NCBI RefSeq assembly: GCF_000213805.1
Contig: NC_015556.1
Coordinates: 3,053,001-3,117,000 of the forward strand
Source: Pseudomonas fulva 12-X
GTDB lineage: Bacteria; Pseudomonadota; Gammaproteobacteria; Pseudomonadales; Pseudomonadaceae
Length of the DNA: 64,000 nt
Direction of reading: 5' to 3'
In this document: piece after piece, positions 39,177 through 50,027 of the stretch
How positions within the stretch are numbered: the stretch's first letter is position 1
Layout of the letters: each line of letters begins with the position of its first letter
Made by a program: the position numbers and the translations under genes
The notes under the pieces: generated by a model
What the model saw: the letters and a program-made list of their open reading frames with translations, nothing else
The model's database searches: none
What the model was told of the DNA's origin: nothing

Positions 39177-39725
39177 ATGATCTTTGATGAATTCACCATC
39201 AAGACCCTTATCCGCCCGGTCAACGACTTCCCCAAACCGGGCGTGGTATTTCGCGACATCACGCCGCTGTTCCAGTCCCCTCGCGCCCTGCGTATGGTCA
39301 TCGACAGCCTGATCCAGCGCTACGTCGAAGCGGACTTCACCCACGTCGGGGCGATGGATGCACGGGGTTTTCTGATCGGATCGATTCTCTCCTACGAGCT
39401 GAACAAGCCGCTGGTGCTGTTTCGCAAGCAGGGCAAGCTGCCGGCCGACGTGCTCAGCCAGGGCTACCAGACCGAATACGGCGAAGCCTTCCTGGAGGCC
39501 CACGCCGACAGCCTGTGCGAAGGCGACAAGGTGCTGATCGTCGACGACCTGATCGCCACCGGCGGCACCCTGCTGGCCGCCGTGCAACTGGTCAAGCGCA
39601 TGGGCGCCGAGCTGTACGAAGCGGCAGCGATCATCGACCTGCCGGAACTCGGCGGCTCGCGCAAACTGCAGGACATGGGCATTCCCACCTTCACCCTGAC
39701 CGCCTTCGCCCTCGACGAGCGTTGA
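39177..39725 (+). CDS. apt: adenine phosphoribosyltransferase
   Basis: Purine salvage: adenine + PRPP to AMP. It has 182 aa; the PRPP-binding loop is [14 protein letters not shown] and the N-terminal [16 protein letters not shown] is the Apt signature. It starts 26 bp after anr and is probably cotranscribed. A bidirectional terminator follows. Confidence 0.97.
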   Translation: MIFDEFTIKTLIRPVNDFPKPGVVFRDITPLFQSPRALRMVIDSLIQRYVEADFTHVGAMDARGFLIGSILSYELNKPLVLFRKQGKLPADVLSQGYQTEYGEAFLEAHADSLCEGDKVLIVDDLIATGGTLLAAVQLVKRMGAELYEAAAIIDLPELGGSRKLQDMGIPTFTLTAFALDER

Positions 39726-39740
39726 GAGCCAGTGATCGCC

Positions 39741-39778
39741 CAATAAAAAGCCCGGCCAAGTGCCGGGCTTTTTATTGG
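39741..39778. terminator. bidirectional rho-independent terminator between apt and sppA-like gene
   Basis: CAATAAAAAGCCCGGC and GCCGGGCTTTTTATTGG are near-perfect inverse arms, with T-tracts on both strands. It serves the convergent apt and peptidase genes. Confidence 0.92.
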
Positions 39779-39786
39779 TACAGCCA

Positions 39787-40764
39787 TTAACGCAGCGTCG
39801 GCCCCTGGAAGCCCATCCACAACGCCAGATGCTCGGCAACGCTGGCACCGAGCTTCTTGGTGAAGCGATCCAGCGGGCTTTCCTGCACGGTGAAGTCGAC
39901 CATTTCTTCCTGGCCGATCACCTCGCGGGCGACGTAGCTGGTGCTGCCCAGCCCGTCGATCAGACCGAGACTCAGCGCCTGCTCGCCGGACCAGATCAGG
40001 CCGGAGAACAGCTCGGGATGCTCGGCGTCCTTGAGGCGATCGCCACGGCCCTTCTTCACGCTGTCGATGAACTGCTTGTGGGTGGTGTCCAGCACCGTTT
40101 TCCAGAAACGGGTTTCCTCGTCCTTCTGCGGCTGGAATGGGTCGAGAAATGCCTTGTGTTCACCCGAGGTGTACACGCGGCGCTCGACGCCCAATTTCTC
40201 CATGGTGTCGACGAAGCCGAAACTGGCTGCCGTGACGCCGATGGAGCCCACCAGACTGGCTTTGTCAGCGTAGATCTGGTCCGCGGCGCTGGCGATGTAA
40301 TACGCACCGGACGCGCCTAGGTCGGAAATCACCGCGTAGACCTTGATGTTCGGGTTCTCGCCACGCAGGCGGCGGATCTCGTCGTACACATAGCCCGACT
40401 GCACCGGGCTGCCACCTGGGCTGTTGATGCGCAGGATCACGCCCTTGGTGTTCGTATCCTTGAAGGCAGCGCGCAGGCTGCCGACGATGTTGTCGGCGCT
40501 GGCCGCTTCCTTGTCGGCGATCATCCCGCGCACTTCGATGACCGCGGTATGGGGCGAACTGCTGCCGCTGCCCTGGTTGCTGATCAGCGGCGAGAACAGC
40601 GCCAGGGCGCCGAACAGGTAGATGAAGGTCAGCAGCTTGAAGAAGATTCCCCAGCGGCGCGAGCGGCGCTGCTCATGGACGCTGGCCAGCAAGGTCTTTT
40701 CAAGGAGCTTCCAGCTCTTCGGGTCGCTCTCGGAGACCGATAACGTCTTTCTCTCACCCCACAT
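39787..40764 (-). CDS. sppA: S49 family signal peptide peptidase (SppA-like)
   Basis: Membrane serine protease degrading leftover signal peptides. It has 325 aa, the single-domain form. One membrane helix lies at about residues 44-64 (LTFIYLFGALALFSPL). The nucleophile is in LGASGAYYIASAADQIY and the general-base lysine probably in YTSGEHKAFLDPFQ. The ATG start has GAGGAG 9 nt upstream and overlaps the HAD gene by 11 bp. Confidence 0.93.
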   Translation of the reverse strand: MWGERKTLSVSESDPKSWKLLEKTLLASVHEQRRSRRWGIFFKLLTFIYLFGALALFSPLISNQGSGSSSPHTAVIEVRGMIADKEAASADNIVGSLRAAFKDTNTKGVILRINSPGGSPVQSGYVYDEIRRLRGENPNIKVYAVISDLGASGAYYIASAADQIYADKASLVGSIGVTAASFGFVDTMEKLGVERRVYTSGEHKAFLDPFQPQKDEETRFWKTVLDTTHKQFIDSVKKGRGDRLKDAEHPELFSGLIWSGEQALSLGLIDGLGSTSYVAREVIGQEEMVDFTVQESPLDRFTKKLGASVAEHLALWMGFQGPTLR

Positions 40765-41449
40765 GCTCAATCTCCTCGGTTCGGGTCTCGGCTACCGTGC
40801 AGCTCAGCCAGGTACTCAATTGCGTGAAATGGTTGATCGACAATTTCGGCTCATAACGGCTCAGCGCTTCCAGCGTCTGTGCGCCGTAGCCCACTGCCAC
40901 CGAATGCATGCCCGCGCGCTGGGCCATTTCCAGATCGAACGACGAATCGCCGACCATCAGTGCCTGCTCGGCGCTCACCCCGCAATGCTGCAGAATCTCG
41001 TGCAACATCCGCGGGTCCGGTTTGCTGGCCGTCTCATCGGCGCAGCGGGTGATATCGAAATAATCCTGCCAGCCCAGGGTGTCGAGAATCCGCTGCAGGC
41101 CACGGCGACTCTTGCCGGTGGCGACCGCCAGCTGATAGCCCTGCTCGCGGAACCTCGCCAGGCTCTGCTCTACACCCTCGAAGAACGCCGAAGGCGTCTG
41201 GTCCAGAGCCACGTAGCACTCGCTGTAGGCGGCATGGAAGCGTTCGACGTGCGCCGCTTCGCCGAGTTCCGGATAAAGGGTGGTGATCGCTTGCGGCAGC
41301 GCCAGGCCGATGATGCCCTTGACCGCCTCGTCGCTGCGCCGCGGCACGCCGCACAGATCGGCGGCCTGGTGCATGGCGATGACGATGCGGGCGATGGAGT
41401 CGACCAGGGTGCCATCCCAGTCGAAGATCAGCAGCTGATAGTCACGCAC
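40754..41449 (-). CDS. HAD-IA family phosphatase
   Basis: A 231-aa haloacid dehalogenase-type hydrolase resembling phosphoglycolate phosphatases. Motif I is DWDGTLVDS (nucleophile Asp). Motif II lies in [10 protein letters not shown], the lysine in ASKPDPRML, and motif IV in [13 protein letters not shown] start overlapping the rluC stop. Substrate unknown; the order rluC-HAD-sppA is conserved in pseudomonads. Confidence 0.92.
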   Translation of the reverse strand: MRDYQLLIFDWDGTLVDSIARIVIAMHQAADLCGVPRRSDEAVKGIIGLALPQAITTLYPELGEAAHVERFHAAYSECYVALDQTPSAFFEGVEQSLARFREQGYQLAVATGKSRRGLQRILDTLGWQDYFDITRCADETASKPDPRMLHEILQHCGVSAEQALMVGDSSFDLEMAQRAGMHSVAVGYGAQTLEALSRYEPKLSINHFTQLSTWLSCTVAETRTEEIEHVG

Positions 41450-42395
41450 TCAGGCGCTCCACGGTGCGTGCCCACATCTCGTCGACCGGCGCCTCGAGCT
41501 TCAGCACGCCGCCCTCGGGCAGCGGGACGTGCAGCTCGTAGGCGTGCAGGAACAGGCGCTTGCCGCCCAGCTCGCGAATCTCGCGGGTGAAGTCGTCATC
41601 GCCATACTTGCTGTCACCGGCGATGCAATGACCGCCGTACTGGGCGTGCACGCGAATCTGGTGGGTACGGCCGGTCACCGGTTTGGCTTCGATCAGGGTG
41701 GCGAACTCGCCGAAGCGGCGCAGCACGCGGAACACGGTCAGCGCTTCCTTGCCTTCCGGGTTGACCTCGACCATGCGCTCGCCGGAACGCAGGTTGCTCT
41801 TGAGCAGCGGCGCGTTGATCTGCTTCTTGGCGGTCGCCCAGTGGCCACGCACCAGCGCCATGTAGCGCTTGTCGACGCCATCGCCGCGCAGTTGCTCGTG
41901 CAGGTGGCGCAGCATGCTGCGCTTCTTGGCGATCATCAGCAGGCCCGAGGTATCGCGGTCCAGGCGGTGCACCAGTTCCAGGTCCTTGGCGTCCGGGCGC
42001 AGCTGGCGAAACGCCTCGATCACCCCGTAATTGAGGCCGCTGCCACCATGCACGGCGATGCCGGCCGGCTTGTTGATCACGATCAGCGCCTTGTCTTCGT
42101 AGACGATGGCCGCTTCCAGACGCTGCAACAGGCCCTGGGCCAGCGGCTCCGGCTCATCGCGCTCGGCCAGGCGCAGCGGCGGCACGCGCACGATGTCACC
42201 AGCCTGCAGCTTGTATTCAGGCTTGATGCGCCCCTTGTTGACCCGCACCTCACCCTTGCGCAGGATGCGGTAGATCAGGGTCTTGGGAACGCCCTTGAGT
42301 TGGTTGCGAAGGAAGTTGTCGATGCGCTGGCCGGCGAGCTCTGGCGCGACCTCGAGCAGCTGTACGCCGGAGGTTGGGGGAGTAGGTGTCGTCAT
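41442..42395 (-). CDS. rluC: 23S rRNA pseudouridine(955/2504/2580) synthase
   Basis: RluC isomerises three uridines of 23S rRNA. It has 317 aa from [10 protein letters not shown]; upstream Met codons lie in the promoter region. An S4 RNA-binding domain spans about residues 18-75, and the catalytic [11 protein letters not shown] motif contains the active aspartate. Divergent from rne, as commonly seen. Confidence 0.95.
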   Translation of the reverse strand: MTTPTPPTSGVQLLEVAPELAGQRIDNFLRNQLKGVPKTLIYRILRKGEVRVNKGRIKPEYKLQAGDIVRVPPLRLAERDEPEPLAQGLLQRLEAAIVYEDKALIVINKPAGIAVHGGSGLNYGVIEAFRQLRPDAKDLELVHRLDRDTSGLLMIAKKRSMLRHLHEQLRGDGVDKRYMALVRGHWATAKKQINAPLLKSNLRSGERMVEVNPEGKEALTVFRVLRRFGEFATLIEAKPVTGRTHQIRVHAQYGGHCIAGDSKYGDDDFTREIRELGGKRLFLHAYELHVPLPEGGVLKLEAPVDEMWARTVERLSA

Positions 42396-42422
42396 GGCCG
42401 CGATCATACAATTTTTATGGAT

Positions 42423-42451
42423 TTGAAGCACTTAATCATTGCTGCTATAGT
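42423..42451 (+). promoter_or_regulatory. rne: sigma-70 promoter of rne
   Basis: TTGAAG (42423-42428), 17-bp spacer, TATAGT (42446-42451). It predicts transcription starting near 42458, about 686 nt before the rne start codon. Confidence 0.7.
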
Positions 42452-42457
42452 CGCGAA

Positions 42458-43143
42458 TGCCGTCAAAAGCGGCCTGATTCGCGGATGTTGCCAAACCGCC
42501 ATCGCGAATCGAGCAACCCACTTCAGGACATAAGGCCGTCCGACGGGCATCTCAAAGAGCGAAAGGCCAGCATGGCTGCTCGAGAAACTCGGAAACAAGG
42601 CCTGAGACACAGATGCGTGACCTGCCCAACTGGACGGTCGCGGTAATGCCAACCCGCTGCGGATTTTCGTGAGCGGCACCCGATTTTCAGCGATACGTGT
42701 AAAGGTGGAGATGCACAACGGTCGGCCTGCGTAGCAAAGAGCTTCATCTAAAGACGCGTCATATCGTCCGCTACCGACCCTTGATTCCTCCTCCTGACTG
42801 AGAACCTGTTTAGGGTCTCGCGAGCTAGCGCCACGCAAGACGCTACGTTAGTAACAGCCCCCGTTCGGGGCGGCCGAGGAAGCGACCCTTACCCACGTGG
42901 TAAACGGATTTTCCAGACCGGTTTCAACGCAGCAAGGCCGATGCTTAGCCGATCACAAGCGAGTTCTGAGGGCTTTCTGTCACATACAGCAAGCAGGAGA
43001 CGTCCGTCGCGGCCCAGCACAACTGGCTGCTGCCGCTAGACACTGAAGCGATTTACGCCCGCTTCTGACGCACCTGACACCGACCCTGAGCGTCGTGTGT
43101 GCCTAACGCGGCTTCCGGCAGCACCGGAAACCACTGGTACCAC
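42458..43143 (+). promoter_or_regulatory. rne: long 5' leader of rne
   Basis: No credible protein gene occupies this ~690-bp stretch. Hairpins such as CCCC-GTTC-GGGG (42859-42870) and TTACCCACGTGGTAA near 42890 are visible. In enterobacteria the rne leader mediates autoregulation by RNase E. A similar role here is inferred from length, position and structure; the enterobacterial hp2 sequence itself is not recognisable. Confidence 0.6.
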
Positions 43144-46100
43144 ATGAAAAGAATGCTGATTAACGCAACTCAACCCGAAGAGTTGCGTGTTGCGCTGGTA
43201 GATGGCCAGCGCCTGTACGACCTGGACATCGAGTCCGGCGCCCGCGTACAGAAGAAATCCAACATCTACAAAGGTCGTATCACCCGCGTAGAACCCAGCC
43301 TCGAAGCGGCATTCGTCGACTTCGGCTCCGAGCGTCACGGCTTCCTCCCCCTCAAAGAAATCTCCCGCGAATACTTCTCCAAAGCCCCCGAAGGCCGCGT
43401 CAACATCAAGGACGTGCTCAAGGAAGGCCAGGAAGTCATCGTTCAGGTCGAAAAAGAAGAACGTGGCAACAAGGGCGCAGCCCTGACCACCTTCATCAGC
43501 CTCGCCGGCCGCTACCTGGTGCTGATGCCCAACAACCCGCGTGCCGGTGGCATCAGCCGCCGCATCGAAGGTGAAGAGCGCAACGAACTGCGTGAAGCGC
43601 TGAACGGCCTCGACATCCCGGGCGACATGGGCCTGATCGTGCGCACTGCCGGCCTGGGCCGCAGCAGCGAAGAAATGCAGTGGGACCTCGATTACCTGCT
43701 GCAACTGTGGAGCGCCATCAAGGAAGCCTCCCAGGACCGCCCTGCCCCGTTCCTGATCTACCAGGAAAGCAACGTCATCATCCGCGCCATCCGCGACTAC
43801 CTGCGCCAGGACATCGGCGAAGTACTGGTCGATAGCGTCGAAGCCCAGGAAGAAGCCCTGACCTTCATCCGCCAGGTGATGCCGCAGTACGCCAGCAAGA
43901 TCAAGCTGTACGAAGACAGCGTGCCGCTGTTCAACCGCTTCCAGATCGAAAGCCAGATAGAAACCGCCTTCCAGCGTGAAGTGAAGCTGCCGTCCGGTGG
44001 CTCGATCTACATCGACCCGACCGAAGCCCTGGTGTCCATCGATATCAACTCGGCGCGCGCCACCAAAGGCAGCGACATCGAAGAAACCGCCCTGCAGACC
44101 AACCTGGAAGCGGCCGAAGAGATCGCCCGCCAGCTGCGCCTGCGTGACATCGGCGGCCTGATCGTCATCGACTTCATCGACATGACCCCGGCCAAGAACC
44201 AGCGCGCTGTCGAAGAGAAGGTCCGCGAAGCCCTGGAAGCCGACCGCGCCCGCGTCCAGGTCGGCCGCATCTCGCGCTTCGGCCTGCTGGAAATGTCCCG
44301 TCAGCGCCTGCGTCCGTCCCTGGGCGAAAGCAGTGGCATCGTCTGCCCGCGCTGCAACGGTCAGGGCATCATCCGCGACGTCGAGTCGCTGTCGCTGGCC
44401 ATCCTGCGCCTGATCGAAGAAGAAGCCCTGAAAGACCGTACCGCCGAGGTTCGCGCCCAGGTGCCGATCCCGGTCGCGGCCTTCCTGCTCAACGAGAAGC
44501 GCAACTCGATCACCAAGATCGAACTGCGTACCCGTGCGCGCATCGTGATCCTGCCGAACGATCACCTGGAAACCCCGCACTTCGAAGTGCAGCGTATCCG
44601 TGACGACAGCCCGGAAGCCCAGAGCGCCCAGACCAGCTACGAAATGGCCACGGTCGAAGCCGAAGAGGAAAAACCAGCAGCCGCTACCCGCACCCTGGTT
44701 CGCCAGGAAGCCGCCATCAAGGCCGCCCCACCGCGCACCGCGCCGGCTCCGGTCAGCGAGGCCGCGCCAGCTGCTCCGGTTGCTGCCGCAGCGCCTGCCG
44801 GTGGCCTGTTCAAAGGCCTGGTGAAATCCCTGGTGGGCCTGTTCGCCGGCGCCGAAGAGCAGAAGCCGACCGTGGTCGAGAAGAAGCCGGGCGAGCGCCA
44901 GCCGCGTGGTGACGAGCGTCGCAACGGTCGCCAGCAGAACCGCAACCGTGGCAACCGCCGCGACGACGATCGCAAACCACGCGAAGAGCGCCAGCCGCGC
45001 GAGGACCGTGCCGCCCGTGAAGAGCGTGCACCGCGTGAAGAGCGTCAACCGCGCGCCCCGCGTGAAGAGCGTGCACCGCGTGAAGATCGCCAGCCACGTG
45101 AGAACGTTGAAGTGCGCGAGCCGCAGGAAGTGCGTCAGTCCCGCCCGCCGCGTGAAGGCCAGGAAAACCGTCGTGAGCGTCGCCCGCGCGAAGAGCGTCA
45201 GCCGCGCGAACTGCGTGCTCCGCTGGATACCGAGCCGCAGAACGAAAATGCCGCAGTCGCAGGCGAAGAAGCCCGTGCCGAGCGCCCGCAACGCGAACCG
45301 CGTCAGCCACGCCAGCCGCGTGAAGAGCGCCAGCCGCGCGCCGAACAGGCCAAGGCCGACAGCGCTGAAGAAGAAGTACTGAACAGCGAAGAGCAGCAGG
45401 ACGACGAGCAGGACGGCAATGAAGGTGGTGATCGTCCACGTCGCCGCTCCCGTGGCCAGCGTCGCCGCAGCAACCGTCGCGAGCGTCAGCGTGATGCCGA
45501 TGGCAACCCGATCGAAGGCAGCGAAGAAAACGCCGAGCAGCCGGTCGCGGGTGCCAGCATCGCAGCCGCCGCTACCGTGGCCGCCGTGATCGCGGAAACC
45601 GAGCAACCTGCCGAGCAGAACGCCGCCAGCGAAAGCCAGCCGGCCGCCCCTGTCGAAGCCGCTCAGGCGCCTGCCGCAGTCGAAGCCGAGCAACCGGCTC
45701 CGGCCGAGCAAGCCGCTCCGGCTCCCGTAGTCGCCGAGCGCGCCGACGTGGTGGTCGAGGCTCTGCCGGAAGTTGAGCAGCCGCGTGAGCAGGCACCGGT
45801 TTTCGAAGCCGTTGCCGAGCAGCCAGCTGTTGCCGCCGAGCCAGTGAGCGAGCCGGTCGTGGCCGAAGCACCTGCCAGCGAGCAGCCAGTGGTCGAAGCG
45901 CCTGTCGCTGAACCAGCTCCTGCCACCGAAGCCGCGCCAGTCGCCGAAGTCGAAGCCGCACCTGCGGTCGAGCAAGCGCCAGCCGTAGAAGCCGAGCAGC
46001 CAGCGCCTGCGGCACCTGCCAGCAGCAATGGCCGCGCGCCGAACGATCCGCGTGAAGTGCGTCGTCGCAAACGTGAGGAAGAGCGCCTGGCTCGCGAAGC

Positions 46101-46311
46101 AGAGGAGGCTGCCAAGGCCGCCGCTGCAGCGCCTGCCGTGGTCGCAGCGGCACCGGTCGTTGAAGCGGCTCCAGCCGTGGAAAGCGAAACCGTGGTCGAT
46201 GCCCAGCCAGCCAGCGAGTCGGTCGAGCAAGCCGAACAGCCTGAGGTGATCGTCACCCCGGTCGACGAAAGCGCCCAGCGCGATCAGGATACGGCCAAGC
46301 CGCAAGCCTGA
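43144..46311 (+). CDS. rne: ribonuclease E
   Basis: Essential endoribonuclease for mRNA decay and rRNA/tRNA processing, scaffold of the degradosome. It has 1055 aa. The start [16 protein letters not shown] is conserved. An S1 domain (about 40-120), catalytic aspartates in [11 protein letters not shown] and VIDFIDM, and Zn-link CPRCNGQG (near C401/C404) form the N-terminal half. From about 510 the protein is disordered: a membrane-targeting-like helix ([17 protein letters not shown]), an Arg-rich RNA-binding block and a Pro/Ala/Glu/Val-rich tail. Confidence 0.98.
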   Translation: MKRMLINATQPEELRVALVDGQRLYDLDIESGARVQKKSNIYKGRITRVEPSLEAAFVDFGSERHGFLPLKEISREYFSKAPEGRVNIKDVLKEGQEVIVQVEKEERGNKGAALTTFISLAGRYLVLMPNNPRAGGISRRIEGEERNELREALNGLDIPGDMGLIVRTAGLGRSSEEMQWDLDYLLQLWSAIKEASQDRPAPFLIYQESNVIIRAIRDYLRQDIGEVLVDSVEAQEEALTFIRQVMPQYASKIKLYEDSVPLFNRFQIESQIETAFQREVKLPSGGSIYIDPTEALVSIDINSARATKGSDIEETALQTNLEAAEEIARQLRLRDIGGLIVIDFIDMTPAKNQRAVEEKVREALEADRARVQVGRISRFGLLEMSRQRLRPSLGESSGIVCPRCNGQGIIRDVESLSLAILRLIEEEALKDRTAEVRAQVPIPVAAFLLNEKRNSITKIELRTRARIVILPNDHLETPHFEVQRIRDDSPEAQSAQTSYEMATVEAEEEKPAAATRTLVRQEAAIKAAPPRTAPAPVSEAAPAAPVAAAAPAGGLFKGLVKSLVGLFAGAEEQKPTVVEKKPGERQPRGDERRNGRQQNRNRGNRRDDDRKPREERQPREDRAAREERAPREERQPRAPREERAPREDRQPRENVEVREPQEVRQSRPPREGQENRRERRPREERQPRELRAPLDTEPQNENAAVAGEEARAERPQREPRQPRQPREERQPRAEQAKADSAEEEVLNSEEQQDDEQDGNEGGDRPRRRSRGQRRRSNRRERQRDADGNPIEGSEENAEQPVAGASIAAAATVAAVIAETEQPAEQNAASESQPAAPVEAAQAPAAVEAEQPAPAEQAAPAPVVAERADVVVEALPEVEQPREQAPVFEAVAEQPAVAAEPVSEPVVAEAPASEQPVVEAPVAEPAPATEAAPVAEVEAAPAVEQAPAVEAEQPAPAAPASSNGRAPNDPREVRRRKREEERLAREAEEAAKAAAAAPAVVAAAPVVEAAPAVESETVVDAQPASESVEQAEQPEVIVTPVDESAQRDQDTAKPQA
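44890..45350 (+). repeat. rne: in-frame arginine-rich repeat block inside rne
   Basis: Imperfect codon-level repeats encode [16 protein letters not shown] and related units, roughly 20 copies of an 8-residue pattern. These form the arginine-rich RNA-binding segment; copy number probably varies between strains. Confidence 0.75.
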
Positions 46312-46330
46312 TAGCTGGCGTGTAAACAGA

Positions 46331-46356
46331 AAGGGATGCTTCGGCATCCCTTTTTT
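46331..46356 (+). terminator. rne: rho-independent terminator of rne
   Basis: AAGGGATGC-TTCG-GCATCCCTT tetraloop hairpin followed by TTTT. Confidence 0.93.
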
Positions 46357-46419
46357 ATTGCCTGCGCTTCGTGATTAGGTCGCAAGCGCCTGGATATCTG
46401 TGTAGGCCATGGACAGCCC

Positions 46420-46484
46420 TAGGTATCGCTACGCTCAACCCAGGCTACCTCTGTAGCCAGCGGTTGAGCGTAGCGATACCCGGG
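46420..46484. repeat. palindromic GTAGCCTGG-family repeat
   Basis: TAGGTATCGCTACGCTCAAC with CCAGGCTAC, then GTAGCCAGCGGTTGAGCG with TAGCGATACCCGGG: two inverted arms around CTCT. Related to the element at 27324-27394. Confidence 0.7.
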
Positions 46485-46547
46485 AGCAACGAGAAAGATG
46501 GGATAAGGAGACCTACACAGCCCCGCCAATGCGGCGGGGCTACGCAA

Positions 46548-47567
46548 TCAGAGCACGTTCGGCTCGATCTCCAGGCTGACACCAAAGCGCTCGACTATAT
46601 CCGCCTGAATGCGCTGCGCCAGGCCGAGCAATTGCTGCCCAGTGGCGTTGCCGTGATTGACCAGCACCAGCGCCTGCAGGCGATGCACGCCGGCGTCGCC
46701 GTCGCGGTAGCCCTTCCAGCCAGCCTTGTCGATCAGCCAGCCGGCGGCCAGCTTCACCTGGCCATCGGCCTGGGGGTAAGCCACCAGATCGGCATGGTCG
46801 GCCTGCAGGCGCTGCGCCAGTTCGGCGGGTACCAGCGGGTTCTTGAAGAAGCTGCCCGCGTTGCCGAGTACCGCTGGGTCCGGCAGCTTCTCGCTGCGAA
46901 TGGCACAGATGGCGCGACTGACATCCAGGGCGCTTGGCGCCTCGATGCCCTGCTCTGCCAGGCGCTGGCGCACCGGGCCGTAATCCAGATGCAGCGGCGC
47001 GTTGCGGCTCAAGGCGAAGCGTACGCGCAGGATGATCCAGCGCCCGCTCTGCTGCTTGAACAGGCTATCGCGGTAAGCGAAGGCGCAGTCCTGCAGGCTG
47101 AACTCGCGAACCTCACCGCTCTGCCGATCCAGCGCCGTCAAACCAAGGAAACAGTCCTTGAGTTCGACGCCGTAGGCACCGATATTCTGCACCGGCGAGG
47201 CGCCGACGGTGCCGGGAATCAGGCTGAGGTTCTCCAAGCCGCCAAAACCCTGGCCCAGCGTCCACAGTACGAAGTCATGCCAGGGCTCACCGGCTTCGGC
47301 TTCAATCTGCACGTGCTCGCCGTCGTCGGCCAGCACGCGAATGCCGCGGCCGACCATGCGCAGCACCAACGCCTCGACATCGGCGGTCAACAGCAGGTTG
47401 CTGCCGCCGCCGAGCACCAGCAGCGGCACCTGGCGCTCGCGTGCCGCTTCGAGCGCCTGACGAATCTGCTGCACGTCGCTCGCCTCGGCCCAGTAGCGCG
47501 CAGCCACGTCCACACCGAAGGTGTTGTAGGCCTTGAGCGATACGCCCGACTGCACCACCAGGCTCAT
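46548..47567 (-). CDS. murB: UDP-N-acetylenolpyruvoylglucosamine reductase
   Basis: FAD/NADPH enzyme completing UDP-MurNAc for peptidoglycan. It has 339 aa from MSLVVQSGVSLKAYNTFGV. The FAD-binding region has LVLGGGSNLLL and GTVGASPVQNIGAYG; the catalytic serine is in NAGSFFKNPLV. Type I MurB. The start overlaps the upstream phosphatase stop by 4 bp. Confidence 0.97.
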   Translation of the reverse strand: MSLVVQSGVSLKAYNTFGVDVAARYWAEASDVQQIRQALEAARERQVPLLVLGGGSNLLLTADVEALVLRMVGRGIRVLADDGEHVQIEAEAGEPWHDFVLWTLGQGFGGLENLSLIPGTVGASPVQNIGAYGVELKDCFLGLTALDRQSGEVREFSLQDCAFAYRDSLFKQQSGRWIILRVRFALSRNAPLHLDYGPVRQRLAEQGIEAPSALDVSRAICAIRSEKLPDPAVLGNAGSFFKNPLVPAELAQRLQADHADLVAYPQADGQVKLAAGWLIDKAGWKGYRDGDAGVHRLQALVLVNHGNATGQQLLGLAQRIQADIVERFGVSLEIEPNVL

Positions 47568-48028
47568 AACCGCCCCTTGAGTTCGATCAGCAAGGCATCG
47601 CTGGCCTGCTCGAGCAGATCCAGCACGTGCTCGAAACCTTCGCTGCCACCGTAATAGGGATCCGGCACTTCGTCCTCGGCCAACTCGAAGCGGCGCAGGT
47701 AGAGGTCCAGCTCGGCCCGCGCATTGGCAGGACGAATACATTGCAGGTCGCGCAGGTTGGCGCTGTCCATGGCCAGGATCAGGTCGAAACGGGCGAAATC
47801 GTCAGCCGAGACCTGACGACCGCGCAGGCTGGACAGGTCATAGCCACGGCGGCTGGCCGCTTGCTGGGTACGCGTATCCGGCGCCTTGCCGACGTGCCAG
47901 TCGCCGGTGCCGGCGGAATCGAGTTCGATACGCTCGGCCAGGCCGGCCTGCTGCAGGCGCTGACGCATGACCGCCTCGGCGGTGGGTGAACGGCAGATGT
48001 TACCCAGGCAGACGAACAGGACGCGCAT
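47564..48028 (-). CDS. low-molecular-weight protein tyrosine phosphatase
   Basis: A 154-aa enzyme. The active-site loop C7LGNICRS is at the N-terminus and the general acid Asp is in VPDPYYGG. Its substrate here is unknown; in other bacteria such enzymes act on exopolysaccharide tyrosine kinases or arginine phosphate. Overlaps kdsB by one base. Confidence 0.94.
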   Translation of the reverse strand: MRVLFVCLGNICRSPTAEAVMRQRLQQAGLAERIELDSAGTGDWHVGKAPDTRTQQAASRRGYDLSSLRGRQVSADDFARFDLILAMDSANLRDLQCIRPANARAELDLYLRRFELAEDEVPDPYYGGSEGFEHVLDLLEQASDALLIELKGRL

Positions 48029-48792
48029 CAGGCACCCAGCAAGCGGCGGACGCGATCCAGGTCTTCCTGGGTATCGACGCCGGCGGGCGGCGCTTCCAGC
48101 GCGTCGGCGACGTGGATACGTACGCCATGCCAGAGCGCACGCAGCTGCTCCAGGCATTCGGTGTTCTCCAGCCAGCACGGGCCCCAGGCGACGAAGTCCT
48201 GCAGGAAGCCTGTGCGGTAGGCATAGATGCCGATATGGCGGCGGTAAGGCACGCCTGCCGGCAACGCGTCACGGTCGGCGGCAAAGGCATCACGCGCCCA
48301 GGGCAACGGCGCTCGGCTGAAGGTCAGCGCCAGGCCGTTGAGGTCGCTGGCGACCTTGACCACGTTGGGATTGAACAGCGCGGCGACATCCTCGATCGGC
48401 TCGGCCAGGGTGGCGATGCCCGCCTGGGGATTGCCAGCCAGGTTGGCGGCCACCTGATCGATGATCGACGGCGGCACCAGCGGCTCGTCGCCCTGCACGT
48501 TGACCACGATGGCATCGGCTGCCAGGCCCAGCGCCGCGGCCACTTCGGCCAGGCGATCGGTACCGGAGTTATGGTCGACGCGGGTCAGCAGCACCTCGGC
48601 GCCAAAACCTTTGCACGCTTCGACGATGCGCGCATCGTCGGTGGCCACGACCACCTGGGTCGCACCGCTCTTGCAGGCCTGCTCCCAGACGTGCTGGACC
48701 ATCGGCTTGCCGGCGATGTCCTGCAGCGGTTTGCCAGGCAGACGGGTCGACGCATAACGCGCCGGAATCACCACGGTAAAGGCGTTGCTCAT
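48028..48792 (-). CDS. kdsB: 3-deoxy-manno-octulosonate cytidylyltransferase
   Basis: Activates KDO to CMP-KDO for LPS inner core. It has 254 aa; N-terminal [17 protein letters not shown] is the nucleotide-binding signature, and [12 protein letters not shown] holds the metal-binding aspartate. Part of the lpxK-kdsB block. Confidence 0.97.
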   Translation of the reverse strand: MSNAFTVVIPARYASTRLPGKPLQDIAGKPMVQHVWEQACKSGATQVVVATDDARIVEACKGFGAEVLLTRVDHNSGTDRLAEVAAALGLAADAIVVNVQGDEPLVPPSIIDQVAANLAGNPQAGIATLAEPIEDVAALFNPNVVKVASDLNGLALTFSRAPLPWARDAFAADRDALPAGVPYRRHIGIYAYRTGFLQDFVAWGPCWLENTECLEQLRALWHGVRIHVADALEAPPAGVDTQEDLDRVRRLLGA

Positions 48793-48793
48793 G

Positions 48794-48979
48794 TCACTTG
48801 TCCAGGCGCTCGTCATCGTTGAGGGTGCGGGCTTCGCTTTCCAGCATGACCGGGATGCCGTCGCGGATCGGATAGGCCACACCGGCGCCCTTGCTGATCA
48901 GTTCGGTCTTGTCCTGGCTGAGCTTGAGCGGGCCCTTGGTAATTGGGCAGGCCAGGATATCGAGCAGTTTCGGGTCCAT
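48794..48979 (-). CDS. Trm112-family small protein
   Basis: A 61-aa zinc-ribbon-like protein ([20 protein letters not shown], then [11 protein letters not shown]) of the YcaR/Trm112 type. In this bacterial version only one cysteine is retained. It is always encoded between lpxK and kdsB; its role there is not established. Confidence 0.92.
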   Translation of the reverse strand: MDPKLLDILACPITKGPLKLSQDKTELISKGAGVAYPIRDGIPVMLESEARTLNDDERLDK

Positions 48980-49019
48980 GGGAAATCCTTGAGAACAGAG
49001 AGGGAGTAGACGCGCAGGC

Positions 49020-50027
49020 TTAGTGCCGTTCGCCGAGCAGACGTTCCAGCCGGGCGTCGAACCAGGCGCAGAAAGCAGCGGACGGCTGGGCATCGACAGC
49101 CAGGTACCACCAGTCGTCGGCCGCGAAGGCCCGGCATTTCACCGCATCCTTCTCGGTCATCACCAGCGGCAGCGCCGGCGAGAAATTCAGCAGCTCGGCG
49201 CTGTAGGCAGCATGGTCGGCAAAGGCATGGGCGACAGGCCGCCAGTGTAGCGCCTCGAGGGTCGTGAAGAAACGCTGCGGGTTGCCGATGCCGGCCACCG
49301 CATGCACGGCCTGGCCAGGCGGAAAGTGATCGAGCGGGCGGCGCTCGCCGCTTCGCAGGTTGATCAGCGCGCTGGGCACCAGGCTGAAGGCATAGCCGCC
49401 GGCTGGGTCTTCTGCTGCACCGTTATAAAGACAGGCATCCACGCTCTGCAGGCGCTCGGCCGGTTCGCGCAGCGGCCCGGCGGGCAGACAGCGGGCATTG
49501 CCAAGGCCGCGGGCGGCGTCGATCAGCACCAGCTCGACGTCACGAGCCAGGCGGTAATGCTGCAGGCCGTCGTCACTGAGCAACAGATCCAGCGGCTCCT
49601 CGGCGAGCAGCGCGCGGGCCGCCCGGCTGCGATCCGGGTCGATCATCAGCGGCACACCGCTGCGCTGCACGATCAGCAGGGGTTCATCCCCCGCCTGCTC
49701 GGCGCTGTGCTCGGCACGAACCCGCCAGGGCAGGCTCGGCGGCTTGGCGCCATAGCCGCGGCTGATCACGCCAACGCGCAGGCCGCGGGCCTGGCACTGC
49801 TCGACCAGCCAGAGAATCAACGGGGTTTTGCCGGTGCCGCCAACGGTGATGTTGCCCACCACGATCAGAGGCACCGGCGCGCGGTAAATCTCGCCGTCGC
49901 CCGCCAGGAAACGCTCGCGCTTGCGCTCTACCACGCGGCGGTACAGGGCCTCCAGCGGACGCAGCAGCGCCAGCGCCGGATGCCCTTGATACCAGGCTTT
50001 AACCAGACGGTCGGCAAAACTCGCCAT
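49020..50027 (-). CDS. lpxK: tetraacyldisaccharide 4'-kinase
   Basis: Phosphorylates the lipid A disaccharide at the 4' position. It has 335 aa, with an N-terminal membrane-associated helix and the P-loop [14 protein letters not shown] at about residues 57-70. Catalytic-region DDGLQHYRL and C-terminal MTEKDAVKC are conserved. ATGA-type overlap with exbD. Confidence 0.96.
   Translation of the reverse strand: MASFADRLVKAWYQGHPALALLRPLEALYRRVVERKRERFLAGDGEIYRAPVPLIVVGNITVGGTGKTPLILWLVEQCQARGLRVGVISRGYGAKPPSLPWRVRAEHSAEQAGDEPLLIVQRSGVPLMIDPDRSRAARALLAEEPLDLLLSDDGLQHYRLARDVELVLIDAARGLGNARCLPAGPLREPAERLQSVDACLYNGAAEDPAGGYAFSLVPSALINLRSGERRPLDHFPPGQAVHAVAGIGNPQRFFTTLEALHWRPVAHAFADHAAYSAELLNFSPALPLVMTEKDAVKCRAFAADDWWYLAVDAQPSAAFCAWFDARLERLLGERH

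Noticed and set aside
43036..46347. 1103-codon open frame antisense to rne
   Set aside because: Mirror of the rne repeats; Phe/Leu/Thr/Ala low complexity with no start signal. RNase E motifs on the plus strand are unambiguous.
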